Origin: Lactarius indigo
Lineage: Eukaryota > Basidiomycota > Agaricomycetes > Russulales > Russulaceae
Assembly: GCA_025766275.1 (NCBI GenBank)
Contig: JAFKAC010000083.1
Coordinates: forward strand, 124,001-188,000
Length of the DNA stretch: 64,000 nt
Direction of reading: 5' to 3'
Below are positions 44,881-55,400 of this stretch, piece by piece. Position 1 is the first letter of the stretch. Each line of letters starts with the position of its first letter. Position numbers and translations under genes: made by a program. The notes under the pieces are model-generated. The model was not told the origin of the DNA. It worked only from the letters and a program-made list of their open reading frames with translations, and searched no databases.

Positions 44881-45096
44881 TAGCTCGCGTTTTCACTGTC
44901 TGTCATCATACTGTCGATTTGTTTACTCTCACGTCTTAGTGTCGGCTGTTTGAATTATTGTAATCGTTCACCATGCAATGACTTGGAGACCTTCGGCAAG
45001 GTCCGCTTGACTGCACGCAAGTCTGTTTACGTCTGTTTGTGTAATTACATATAGCGGGAGCAACTCAATGTTATTTTTTTCCCCACATCTGCATCA

Positions 45097-48000
45097 ATGC
45101 CCCCTCGACGTGCTCCCAAGGCTCTGAAGGCCAAAGTCGTCAATAATGTCCCCTCAGACACACAGGAGGGCTCACCAACTCCTGCTGCCGTGCCCTCTCG
45201 TCCTTTGACTGGTCAGGTTCAAGTTCGGCGTACTCATTCCCGTGTGCCGGTGAGTTTGATATTGTTCAACGTTGGGGTTATAGCTTGTGATCATGACTTA
45301 GTCTACCACTACGAAGGCCAAAGTTGTCCCCACAGACCCACGAGACTCTTCAACTCCTGCTGCCCCGGTGACACGCCAGGGTCGGTATGCTCGGACTCGT
45401 GTACCGGTGAGTTTGATACAATTCTAACATCGAGGATTTTTGCTTCGACGTCCACAAGCCTACTGCAATCAAGCCCGTCGCACATGACAGCGATGGTGAA
45501 GAATTCGAGCTTCCCGACATTGATAGCGACAGTCCCCAGGATGAGCCAGCTTCCAATCCCTCAAAAGGCTTTCTCACACCACAATCCAACACTCTTGCCA
45601 CCTTAGACTCCGATGCTTGGCCTCCAGTCAGCGATATGGAGCTCTTTTTTGACGAGTTTTATAATGAGGATGGCGAGAAGATGAGACGGTGCAATGCATG
45701 TTTGTAAGTCATCAAAATATTATTCATGCCGTGATTCTGACGAGGCACCAGGAAGGAGGGTCTTAGTGAAGAAAAGGCACGTTGCTATGGTCCGAAGACA
45801 GGCAATAGTAACCTTTGGAAACACCTGGTCGCGAAGCACGATGCCTTGTACAGGGACACTGCTAAGGCTCACAGATGGAAGCACAAGTCTTTAGATGCGC
45901 AAGATAAGCCTGCCGTGCAGGAAGGCTCGCCTGGGCGTAGGCTTCCTGAGTACAGTTATGACGTGTTCATCCAATATCTTGTTCGCTTCATCGTCGCGGA
46001 TGACCAGGTGAGCGTCGCCCTACTTGACTTCTGTCTTATCTTATCTTCTTGAACCCAGTCACTTCGTGTAGTCGATTGCCCTGAATTTCGTGATATCTGC
46101 TGGCTTCTCCAACCCGAACTTGAACACGTCCCACATCGTGACACGATACGTGAACGAATCACCGTTGAATGGGGGAAAGCCTTCACAGAATTGCGTGACA
46201 AATTCGCTGTAAGTCATCTCCTTGGTACCGGGAGCATTGACGATGTTGTATTGACCTGTAACTGCAAGGCATCATGTGGTCGGATAAGTTTCACCACGGA
46301 TATCTGGTCAAGTGCATCCTTATCCCCATATCTCGCTGTAACGTCACACTGGATTGCTCGGGACGCTAATAACAATCTCTCTCTGAAAGCCGCTCTAATT
46401 GGCTTTCACCGCCTCATGGGTGCACATACGGGTAAAAATATTGCTAGTGCCAGTCTTGTCTCTCATGGATCGCGCCAATATTACATCGAAGGTATGTAAC
46501 CGTGTCTTGATACCAAGAACCTTACTGAAAACCATAGATCGGCCATTTCACTCTTGACAACGCCTCAAATAATGCGGCTGCTATGAAAGAGTTGTAGGAA
46601 TTACTTGTCAACGAGCGTGACATCGCATTCGATCATCTCAATAACCGTATCATGTGCTACCCCCACGTCATCAACATCTGCTCTGCCCACATCGTCGCCA
46701 GCAAGTACTCGAGTCAGCAAGAAATACCTGGACAGCAATGGTTTGGATGGTGACAACGACGACGAATTTGACCCTATTTCCCCTTGTCATCGAACAGGGC
46801 CCGAACTCGACGAGGCGTTCATTCGCATCGCAGCCACCAGGGCGTCGGGCGTGGCTTAGGAGTCTGAAAAGCGATCCCATCAAACGCGTTGCAGGATATT
46901 GTCCGCTACATACACGCATCGGATGCCAGAAAGCAGACATTCATGGGGATCGTCCGGCTCTGTACCAAGGATGACCCCAAGTTATGCGATGCTCCACCAC
47001 TCCAACTCATTCAGCACGTCAAGACTCGATGGGATTCGGTTTACCTCATGCTCCAACGTTTCCGTTTTCTTCAAAAGGTGAGCTTAGATGCTATAATGGT
47101 CCATCAGTACTAATTCTAGATATTAAGGCCATAGATATGTATTTTGCTAATGAACCGCCCATTGAGTCTATGAGATTAAGCGCTATGGACTGGGAGCTCC
47201 TGGAGAGCATAGAAGGTGTTCTAGAGGTATATTCTCCGAATACATTTCGCATGTCACGTTAACCTGTTTACAATCATGAGGCCTCACACATGGTCCTGCA
47301 AACTATGTCGTCTGAATCAACTCCTGTCTTGTGCAGTGCCATCGCTAGTTTCGAACTTCTCATGACTAAGTGGGAACGACTGGGTGAGGAACACCAGGAA
47401 CTACAATATTGGACACGGATCGGTTTGGCCTGGGTGCGAAAGTATTACAAGCAGATGGACAACACCGATGCCTATGTCATTACCATGAGTGAGTCTCTGT
47501 TTTCTAGACTACACAGTTGCTGAGTTGTGCGATACAATTGGCTATATAGTTCTCAACCCTTCCATATGCTTCTCATGGATCCAGCGCGAGTGGGATCCGG
47601 AATACATTAAGAGGTCAAAAAAGATCATGCACGACCTCGTAAATACTTGACCTATTCTCACATCTTGCATTGACTATTTGCCCTAGATGCACAAGTATCG
47701 TGAAAAAGACCCATCTATCGTGCAACCCGCACAAACCGAAGCTCGCCCCAAGCTTCCATCGTACACGAAGACATCGACACGCTTCCAACTCAAGGACCAC
47801 CCCATTTACCCCGGACTCAATAGTTCAGACCCGACGGGAGGTGTTGAAGACAAATTCGCAAAGTACACCTCGGGTCCGTTGACGTCAGACAAGACCAACA
47901 TCCTGGTCTACTGGGAGGTAAGCCCCGTGTCCTCAATCAGGTTAGTGGCGTTATTACAACTTGTGCTACCGATACTAGGCCCACAAGTCAGAACTACCTA

Positions 48001-48335
48001 CCCTGTTTGCTATCGCCATGGACTACCTTCCGATTCAGGCGTCTTCTGTCCCATGCGAGCGTGTCTTCTCATCGGCTGGGGAGACCGATACCAAGAAACG
48101 AAATTGGATCAGCGTGGCCTTAATGGAGGCTCTACAAATGCTTAAGTTCCTGCTGAAGAAGCAGCGTCTAGACTTCATGGCCGGTTGGAAGACCCCAGAA
48201 GCTGCGATGCTGGGAGGGACCAGGACAGAGGAAGAGCCAGCAATTATGCTTGATTCTTTGTTGGGTGAGGACATCGAAACAGCGAGGGATGAGCTACTTG
48301 GCGATGATATGAAGAACTACAATAATGAACTCTAG
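45097..48335 (+). pseudogene. hAT transposase, intron-containing, probably inactive
   Basis: Starts MPPRRAPKALKAK. A BED-type zinc finger follows (RCNACL near 45690, then SNLWKHLVAKHDALYRD near 45810). The middle has the RNase H-like core (FTTDIWSSASLSPYLAVTSHW; FTLDNASNNAAAM near 46555) and an inserted helical part (HVKTRWDSVYLMLQRFRFLQ). The end is the hAT dimerisation domain (ELPTLFAIAMDYLPIQASS, then VPCERVFSSAGETDTKKRN, near 47985-48100). Many short GT-AG introns. Two TAG codons (after MKEL near 46595 and after SGVA near 46857) fall within otherwise coding exons; both could come from CAG. It should excise and insert the element by binding its short terminal repeats. Confidence 0.88.
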
Positions 48336-48580
48336 GTATTCGGTTTTGTTATATCAGACACCTCACATGTTCCTGATTCCCGATACTTCCATGTACTTCA
48401 ATACACTCTGAAATCATCTGTTACACGCTCTCGTTGTTGGAAAAACTGTGGGAATGTTTCGTTGGAGCTCTAACTAGCACACCGTTCCGTTCTCTCCCAT
48501 TTTCACCCCCTCACACTCTCAGACTAGAATCCTTGTCTTTTTTTCTGGGATATATTTGGTCAACCCAAATCTCCGTCCCC

Positions 48581-49663
48581 ATGTCGGATTCAAATGAACA
48601 CCTTGTGACACGTCTAGATAGGCAGCAGTCCAGCATAGTTTGCGTACGTGGAAGGTATAGAGTGGGGATGTTACTGGGCTCTGGCACCTCCGGTGAGCCA
48701 TTCTGATTCAGGCCCTTCGATTTTTCTCAACCCTCTAGGGGATGCCTATCTGGGATGGGATATCAAAACTGGGCAGGACGTTGCCCTAAAACTTGAACCT
48801 ATCCAAACACAAACTCCTAGGCTTTCTCACGAACATAGTGTCTACAAGGCCCTCTCTGGCGTGTCGGGAATCCCTACCATGCATTGGTATGGCAGAGAGG
48901 TCCCCTACCACGTGATGGTACTCGATCGCCTCAACCTTACAGTAGAAGAGGCGATATCCAAGTGCCACGACATCAACTTGGTATTCTCGTATGCTGATCA
49001 AATGGTATTATCCACCCGTTTCACACTCCCAGACATTTATCTCATATACCTATTCTTTTACAGCTTTCATGTCTCAAATCATTACACGAACAAAGCTACA
49101 TCCATCGAGACGTCAAACCCGCAAACTTCATGACAGGAATTGGCGAGCTGAGCCAGGTATTTCTGATTGACTTCGGCTTGGCCCAACTCTTTCGCAACCC
49201 CTCTACTCGTCGACACGTTCCACTGGTTTCTGGACTCAAGACCATAGGCACCATCACCTTTACCTCGATCAACAGCCATTCAGGACGGATGCAATCACGC
49301 CGCGATGATCTTGAATCGCTTGTGTATAGTATAGTATACCTATGTCGTGGTCGCTTACCTTGGCAGGACATCGTCAAGGGATACTCCATTGAGAAGTACG
49401 GAGCATCCATTCTCGAGATGAAGATCGCCTTGAGCAAAACTCTTTGCCAAGGCCTACCTGCACCCTTTGTCACTTTTAGACAGCATATTCAATCCCTCGG
49501 CTTTGATGAGAAGCCGCAGTACGACTACCTCTACTCTCTCCTCGTGCAATGCTTGGCTCACGGTTCCGACTGTGTCGTGTCGAACGCCATTACCGTATCG
49601 CCTTCATTCAGCAAACTTACCCCCCCTGCTAACTGCCCCTCGCCATGCAGCGGCCAAATGTGA
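48581..49663 (+). CDS. Casein kinase 1-like protein kinase
   Basis: Three exons: 48581-48692, 48739-49004 and 49064-49663, with introns of 46 and 59 nt. N-lobe: YRVGMLLGSGTSGDAYLGWD glycine loop, VALKLEP with the ATP-binding Lys, and HEHSVYKALSGVSGIP. C-lobe: YIHRDVKPANFM catalytic loop, LIDFGLAQLF metal-binding DFG, GTITFTSINSHSGRMQSRRD and LVYSIVYLCRGRLPWQ, all diagnostic of the CK1 family. No internal stops. It lies about 250 bp after the hAT transposase and inside the hAT-like termini. It may be a captured host gene or a resident gene. CK1 enzymes phosphorylate Ser/Thr in many pathways; no specific role can be read here. Confidence 0.88.
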
Positions 49664-50033
49664 GTCGAACATAATTGTCGCTTGGCCATCATTGACAGCG
49701 TGTTGTGCAGTTTACGTTCGTCTGGACGCCCAAAAAATGTTTGGGTGGTCACAAGGCCATCGTTGACGCGTTAATATGTGTTCTGGCATTGGATAGATAT
49801 ATACTTTACATGTTGTATCATTCCTCTGTACTTTCTGTATCCCATTGTGCTCAGAAAATTTGCGAATTGTGTGGCCATAGTATATTTTTTGTGACTTAGC
49901 TGGCTCAAGCTGTTGGCTCGGAGAAAATTAGCCACAAAATTAGCCGGGGCTCAGCTCCGTTTGCAAGCCCACAAAATGGGCTCGCATGGCTCAGACTCAG
50001 ACTGGCTCGGGCTCTTCAAGCCCCACAACACTA

Positions 50034-51091
50034 ATGAGGAGTAGATATCAGAGGATGGTTATCCAAGCATGGGTTATGCCTTGGTCAGAGAAAGTCATCA
50101 TATATTCATCAGGAGAGAATGGAGTAGTAGAACAAAGCTGCACAAATGACTTCAAGCTGAGCATGTGCTTGAGGTTTGTGTCTTTTGTAGTTGTGGGGGT
50201 CGCGAAGTTCCAGTGCTGTTGTTCTTCTGGCCAGGAATCAAAAGTGTTTTAAATCTTCCCTTGTTGGAGAGTTGAATGACACATGGAGAGATCTGTTGGG
50301 GAAGATGTCAGTTGAGGAGAGGTTTTTGTGGTGGGCAGGTTGCTACTGATGTTCTTTTTAGGTGTCTTTCCAAGGAGCTGGGGAGATGCTGTAGGGCTCC
50401 AGCAGAAGGGGTAGGGGGTTTGTGTTACCGCTTTTTTGGGAGTCAGTCTGTGAATGTCAAACAGCATCATAACAATGAAACAAGGAGATCATGAGGTTGG
50501 TGCTGAGAAAGAGTTACTTGTGTTGCTCTTGTTGCAGCTTCTGTGATCTTTGGCTGGTGTTGGAACCATGGAGTAGCATATATGGTTTGTTAATGGGGTC
50601 TGGGGGCACTGTCTGGTGAGCAAGGGACAGTTGAAGCAAAAGAAATATGGGGCAGTGGGCAAACATAGAGTTTTCACCCCCTCCCTAGGATGTTGTCATC
50701 CTCAACAACAAATGATGGTGTCAGACCAGGCCATACTAGATTTTGAGTCATATTGGCATTGGTTATGGGATGTCTTAAGAAGGTGCAGTGTTGGGGTGTT
50801 TCTGACAGGTGCTGATTGCCAGGCTGAGTTGAACCAAAGAATGAGCAGCATCAGGGGCTGCATTCATGATGCAACTGATGTGTGGCACAAGAGCTGTTGT
50901 ATTTTGGCATGCTCAACCTGGCCGACTCAAATCCCACACCAAAACATTACCACCACAATAATGTGTGGCGGTTCAAGATCCATTATTTCCATATGCATTT
51001 TGTCTCAAACACCTCAAGATTCATAGGGGTATTGCACCCCTTTTCATACCATTTTCAGCCCTTCTTTCATGCTTAATCGACTCCTGTTTCA
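50034..51091. other. No supported gene between hAT-like unit and copia
   Basis: About 1.06 kb. Short open stretches on the plus strand (for example QAELNQRMSSIRGCIHDATD near 50820) look like decayed coding DNA but cannot be assigned. Ends at the copia 5' LTR; the flank base group TTTCA may be its TSD. Confidence 0.35.
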
Positions 51092-51707
51092 TGTTGATAA
51101 GTGACCCTTGCGCACTTAGCGGCTCATACGGATCGGACTTGCAGCATGGACTGCTTTAGATTAGATTAATTGGACTTGTAGATTACTTACATTTGATCTG
51201 TACAATCTAGCGCTGATCATTGCGTCATGTATGACATGATGTACTATGACATCATGTAGAACACTCCGGACACTTCATTGTACTCAGTCCTTTGTTCTTC
51301 TTTAGTTCTTATCTTTATTGTGATGTCATGATGATATCATCTTTGTCCGGACTCTCTTTGTTCTAGTCACCTTGTTCTCTTTTCATACACTCCTTTTGTC
51401 CTGTATGTAGAACAACGCTCCTTGTATTCTGTGACTCTACGTTACCACTCTTGTACTAGTGTCACACCTCTGTACAGTATAAGTAGTAGTGCTTGTACGC
51501 TCCTGGTCCACATCAGTTCTCTCACTGCTGTGTGCCAGGTATGTCTCCTCCTCTGTAATACCAACATCAGTTCTCTCACTGCTGTGTGCCAGACAACTTC
51601 CCTGCTTCACTTGCCTGACCCCTGTTGCTGCTTTCCAGTCACCCTTTTTATCTCACCACAGTCTACTTTGCCTCTGTGAGTAAGATCTCTATGTGTGCTG
51701 TTCATCA
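51092..51707 (+). repeat. LTR-A, 5' LTR of copia element
   Basis: 616 bp, TGTTGATAAG to GTTCATCA. A TATAAG box lies near 51478. A 28-bp segment CATCAGTTCTCTCACTGCTG... is present twice at 51511-51538 and 51565-51592; between them is GTATGT, so an intron-like unit ending CCAG is formed. The duplication is also present in the other LTR-A copies. Confidence 0.95.
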
Positions 51708-51719
51708 GGTTATGGGCCC
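51708..51719 (+). promoter_or_regulatory. Primer-binding site GGTTATGGGCCC (half-tRNA type)
   Basis: Immediately follows the 5' LTR. It is complementary to GGGCCCAUAACC, the anticodon stem-loop of eukaryotic initiator tRNA-Met, not to the tRNA 3' end. Copia and Ty5 are known to use such an internal tRNA fragment as primer. Confidence 0.7.
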
Positions 51720-52485
51720 TGGTGCCCTAGCCACTCCACTTGGCTGGTCACTGTCTTCCTAGGAGGACACACCAGGCTAAGGTCTGTCTGGGGCCTTACC
51801 AGCCTTGCCCAAGGCAGAGAGCAGTGGGGCGCCACTTGTCTCTGCTGAGGAACCTCCTGTACATGTACTGCCCAGTAGTCCTACTTTCACCCCTACTGTT
51901 TTCCTAGCCCCTGCGCTATGCGCAAGGAGATTGGGTCTGGTAGCCCTTCAATCAATATCCAGGTGTGCATGGCCCACTGGGCTGTGTATTGTGGAGCTTA
52001 GCGCCAGCTGTCTCTGGTGCTCCACACTGGGCGCAGGATCTCCTCACCATGGGAGTGTAAAACCTGGTTCAGACTCTGGGGGGTGTTCACCACTATGGTG
52101 TTCTGCAACCAGATACCTGCCTTGTAGCGGCAATGGGAAAGGATTCAGTAAAGCCACTTGTGGCGATGAGGCAACCAACAGGCCGAGAAGGCTGAGGTAG
52201 ACAGCCTTGGGCTCTGAAAGCATTCCCTCCACCTTCCCCCCTGACGCAAACCATTTGAGCTGTGTCTTAGACACATCCTGGCTGGCAGCTAGCTCATGGC
52301 ATGGCAAAGGGACACTCCCAACCTGGGCCTAGCCCTTGTATCACTGGCATACTATCAGGAGGCAGGACGCGTTAGCGTTCTGGCCTTACAGAATCACAGA
52401 CAGGAGTGGTATCCCCCTCTATCTTTGTCTTGCAACTATGAAGCACTGTCGCTGACTGCTCCTCGGCGATAGATAAATCATCCCA

Positions 52486-55400
52486 ATGTCTTCTCGCGCA
52501 CCATCTCCCACTGGCGCTGCTGCCGGTACTACTGCTACTGCGGGGGGCTCTGCGCTTCCCCCCACTGGGTCCACACCCTCTGTTCGCATCTCTGCTGCCT
52601 ATGGCGCAACGTTCGGCATGCCTTCTGGCATTCGCCTTGAACAATTTGACGGCACTCACTGGAATGAGTGGTCTGGGACAATTGAAGCCATCCTCACGCT
52701 GCATGAAGCAGAGGATGTGTTCACCCTCCACCATGGACCAGTTGATGTCCCTCAAGACGAATGGGATTCAGTACAACGTCGGGCAAAGGCGTACCTCCGC
52801 CTTTACCTCAAACCTGACGTCTACTCTCTCGTTGCCGACAATACCGCCTATCCCACCTTCAAAGCCAAGTGGGACAAGCTCAGAGACGTATACGCTGGTG
52901 CTTCGGGCAGCACCACCATCTTCAATCTGTGGATTCAGTTAACACAAGCCCGCCTTGACGACTCTGCACCCATGGCCACTCAGTTGGCCAAGCTCAATGA
53001 GCTGCGGGTTGCCCTTTCCAACGCACAAATGGGTGTCACTGACACTCAATTCTGTCTCATTCTCCTCCACGCTCTGCCACCCTCTTATGAGGTGTTGGCC
53101 TCTACCATCCTCGCTAGTGGGGCCCCTTCTGCACTCAAGCACGCTGAGATCATAGCGCGCATAGTGTCGGAAGAAGCTCGCCGTGCTGGGCCCTCTGGCT
53201 CCTCCCTCAACAAGGTGGCCCCCGTCAAGTCAACGGGCAAGAAAGGCAAGAAAGATCACTCCGGTCTAACCTGCCACTACTGCAACAAAAAGGGCCATAT
53301 CAAGCCTGACTGCAGGAAGAGGAAGAAGGATGAGGCTGACGCAAAGGAGAAGGAGAAAGCAGGCAACAAGGCTGCCAATAGTCATGTCTTAGTACCTACC
53401 ACCGCCTCCATCACAGAGGTTGTAGAGCCCAAGATAGATTGGGCCTCTGAATCAATTGGTGTTGCCTTGTATGCTGCCTCACGTGTGCGTTGGATGATGG
53501 ACAGTGGTGCTACACACCACATAACCCCACACCGGTCTGACTTCAAGGACTACACCCCAACCAAAGGCACTGTACGCCTGGGTGATAAGTCCACTATAGA
53601 CCAAGTGGGTGTCGGGTCTGTCGTCTTTACAACAAGCCAGGGTATCTCTATCACCCTCAGTAATGTGCTACACCTACCACAGGTGAAAACGTGCTTCTTG
53701 TCGACGCGCGCCCTAGCACAAAAAGGTGCTGAGATTGCCTTTGATAGTGGCTCATTTAAAATATCTATCAATCAAAAGTGTGTGGCCAAAGGCTACCTTG
53801 AGGACAACCTTTACTGGTTGGACGCAGCCAGCGTCGGTCTCAACGCCCACACAAAATCAAGTGCTGCCACACTTGATATCTGGCATCAACGCATGGGGCA
53901 CATATCCTCTGCGGCGCTAAAGGCGCATGGTCCCTCTGCCACTACTGGCATGGACATAGATAGCTCCACCACGGCCCACACAGTCTGCCGTGGGTGCGAA
54001 ATGGGTAAATCCACTCGCCAACCCTTTTCTGCGTCCTCCAACAAGAGGACAACTCGTCAATTCGAGATCGTGCACAGTGACCTCGCCGGTCCTATGCAGA
54101 CTCAGTCCCTGCAAGGCTCGACCTACACAGCCACCTTCATAGACGACCACACTAAGTTCACTGTGGTCCACTTCCTTAAGTCGAAGGATCAGTTTGCTAA
54201 GTCGCTGCAAATGTATTTGGCCTGGGGTGAAACCCAGTCTGGCCATAAGTTGCGCGCTCTGCACTCTGACCGCGGTGGCGAGTACATGTCGAGTGTCACG
54301 CAGGACATACTTAAGCAGAAAGGGATAGAGCATCACCTCACGATGCCGGGTTCACCACAGTCCAACGGGAAAGCCGAGCGGTTTAACCGCACCATTATGG
54401 ATAAGGCAATGTCCATGCTCCACACAGCTGGCATGTCTAAAGGCTTCTGGGAGCATGCAGTGTGCGCAGCTGTGCACATCTATAACCGCTCTCCAGTCCG
54501 TGGGCTTAAATGGCGCACTCCCTATGAGCTCTGGCACTCTGGCAAAGTGCCCGATGTCTCACATCTTCGCGTTTTTGGATGCAAGGGGTACATGCACGTA
54601 CCCGCTGATAAGCGTCGCAAATTGGATGCGAAGGCCATTGAGGTCACGCTTATCGGGTTTGAGCCCGAATCTAAGGGCTATAAGCTCTGGGACCGCTCAA
54701 CCCGCTCCGTCCGAGTGTCCAGGGATGTGACATTCGACGAGAGTAGCTTCCCGTCTCTCCAGGGTGTTGAGACACACCCCACACCTTCACCACCAGTCGT
54801 GCCTAGCACAACAGTGACTGCCGTGCCTCACCCACCGGCGTTACCACCAATGCGAGCCCCCTCCCCTGCACACTCCAGTAGTAATGAGGAGGAGGATGTT
54901 GAAAAGCTCCTAGACCCCCCACAAGTCCAACCACGCCCCACCACTCCACCACCTGCTCTGCCACCTCTGCCCACCACACCTAAGCGTGAGCAAGCCACTC
55001 CCACTTCACCCCCGCCGCGTCCTAGTGCAACGCGCATTATGCGCCATGTCCCTCCTTCCTCACCAGAAATGCCTGGGGGATTTGAAGATCGTGCACAGCG
55101 TAGTCAGCTGTTGCGCGAGATGGACAATGCACCAAGGCGCACTGCTCGTGTCCCTGTGCCTAATCCGCGCTACTTCAATGCGGACAATGCGGCATGGCGA
55201 GGCAGGCGCCTGGGGTATGCGGAGTTATTGGCTGCTGCCTTTGTGGGTCGAGACCCTGCAACTTATGCAGAGGCCATGCGGTCTGCAGCTGCAGATGAGT
55301 GGACTAAGGCGTGTCAGTATGAAATGGACGCCCTAGCTAAGAATGGGACTTGGGAGTTAGTGGATCTCCCGCCTAATCGCAAGGCAGTAAAATCCAAATG

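Larger units (their letters stand above)
42214..50033 (+). mobile_element. Putative hAT-type unit carrying two protein kinases
   Basis: Left end TAGTGTTGCGGGAACTTGCAG; right end, read inward, TAGTGTTGTGGGGCTTGAAG. Both ends continue into DNA dense in AGCC/GGCT and GAGC motifs, like hAT subterminal repeats. Inside are a FunK1 kinase, a hAT transposase and a CK1-like kinase, all on the plus strand. No 8-bp TSD was found (ACCAGTCC against ATGAGGAG), so the termini may have been rearranged, or the ends may belong to two different hAT copies. Confidence 0.55.

Noticed and set aside
42206..50041. 8-bp TSD expected around the hAT-like unit
   Set aside because: Flanks ACCAGTCC and ATGAGGAG do not match, nor with shifts of a few bases, so no TSD is claimed.
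51422..51683. Recurrent 64-98-codon ORFs in every LTR-A copy
   Set aside because: They recur because the LTR is repeated. They are short, Ser/Cys-rich, shifted or truncated in diverged copies, and overlap the R region.
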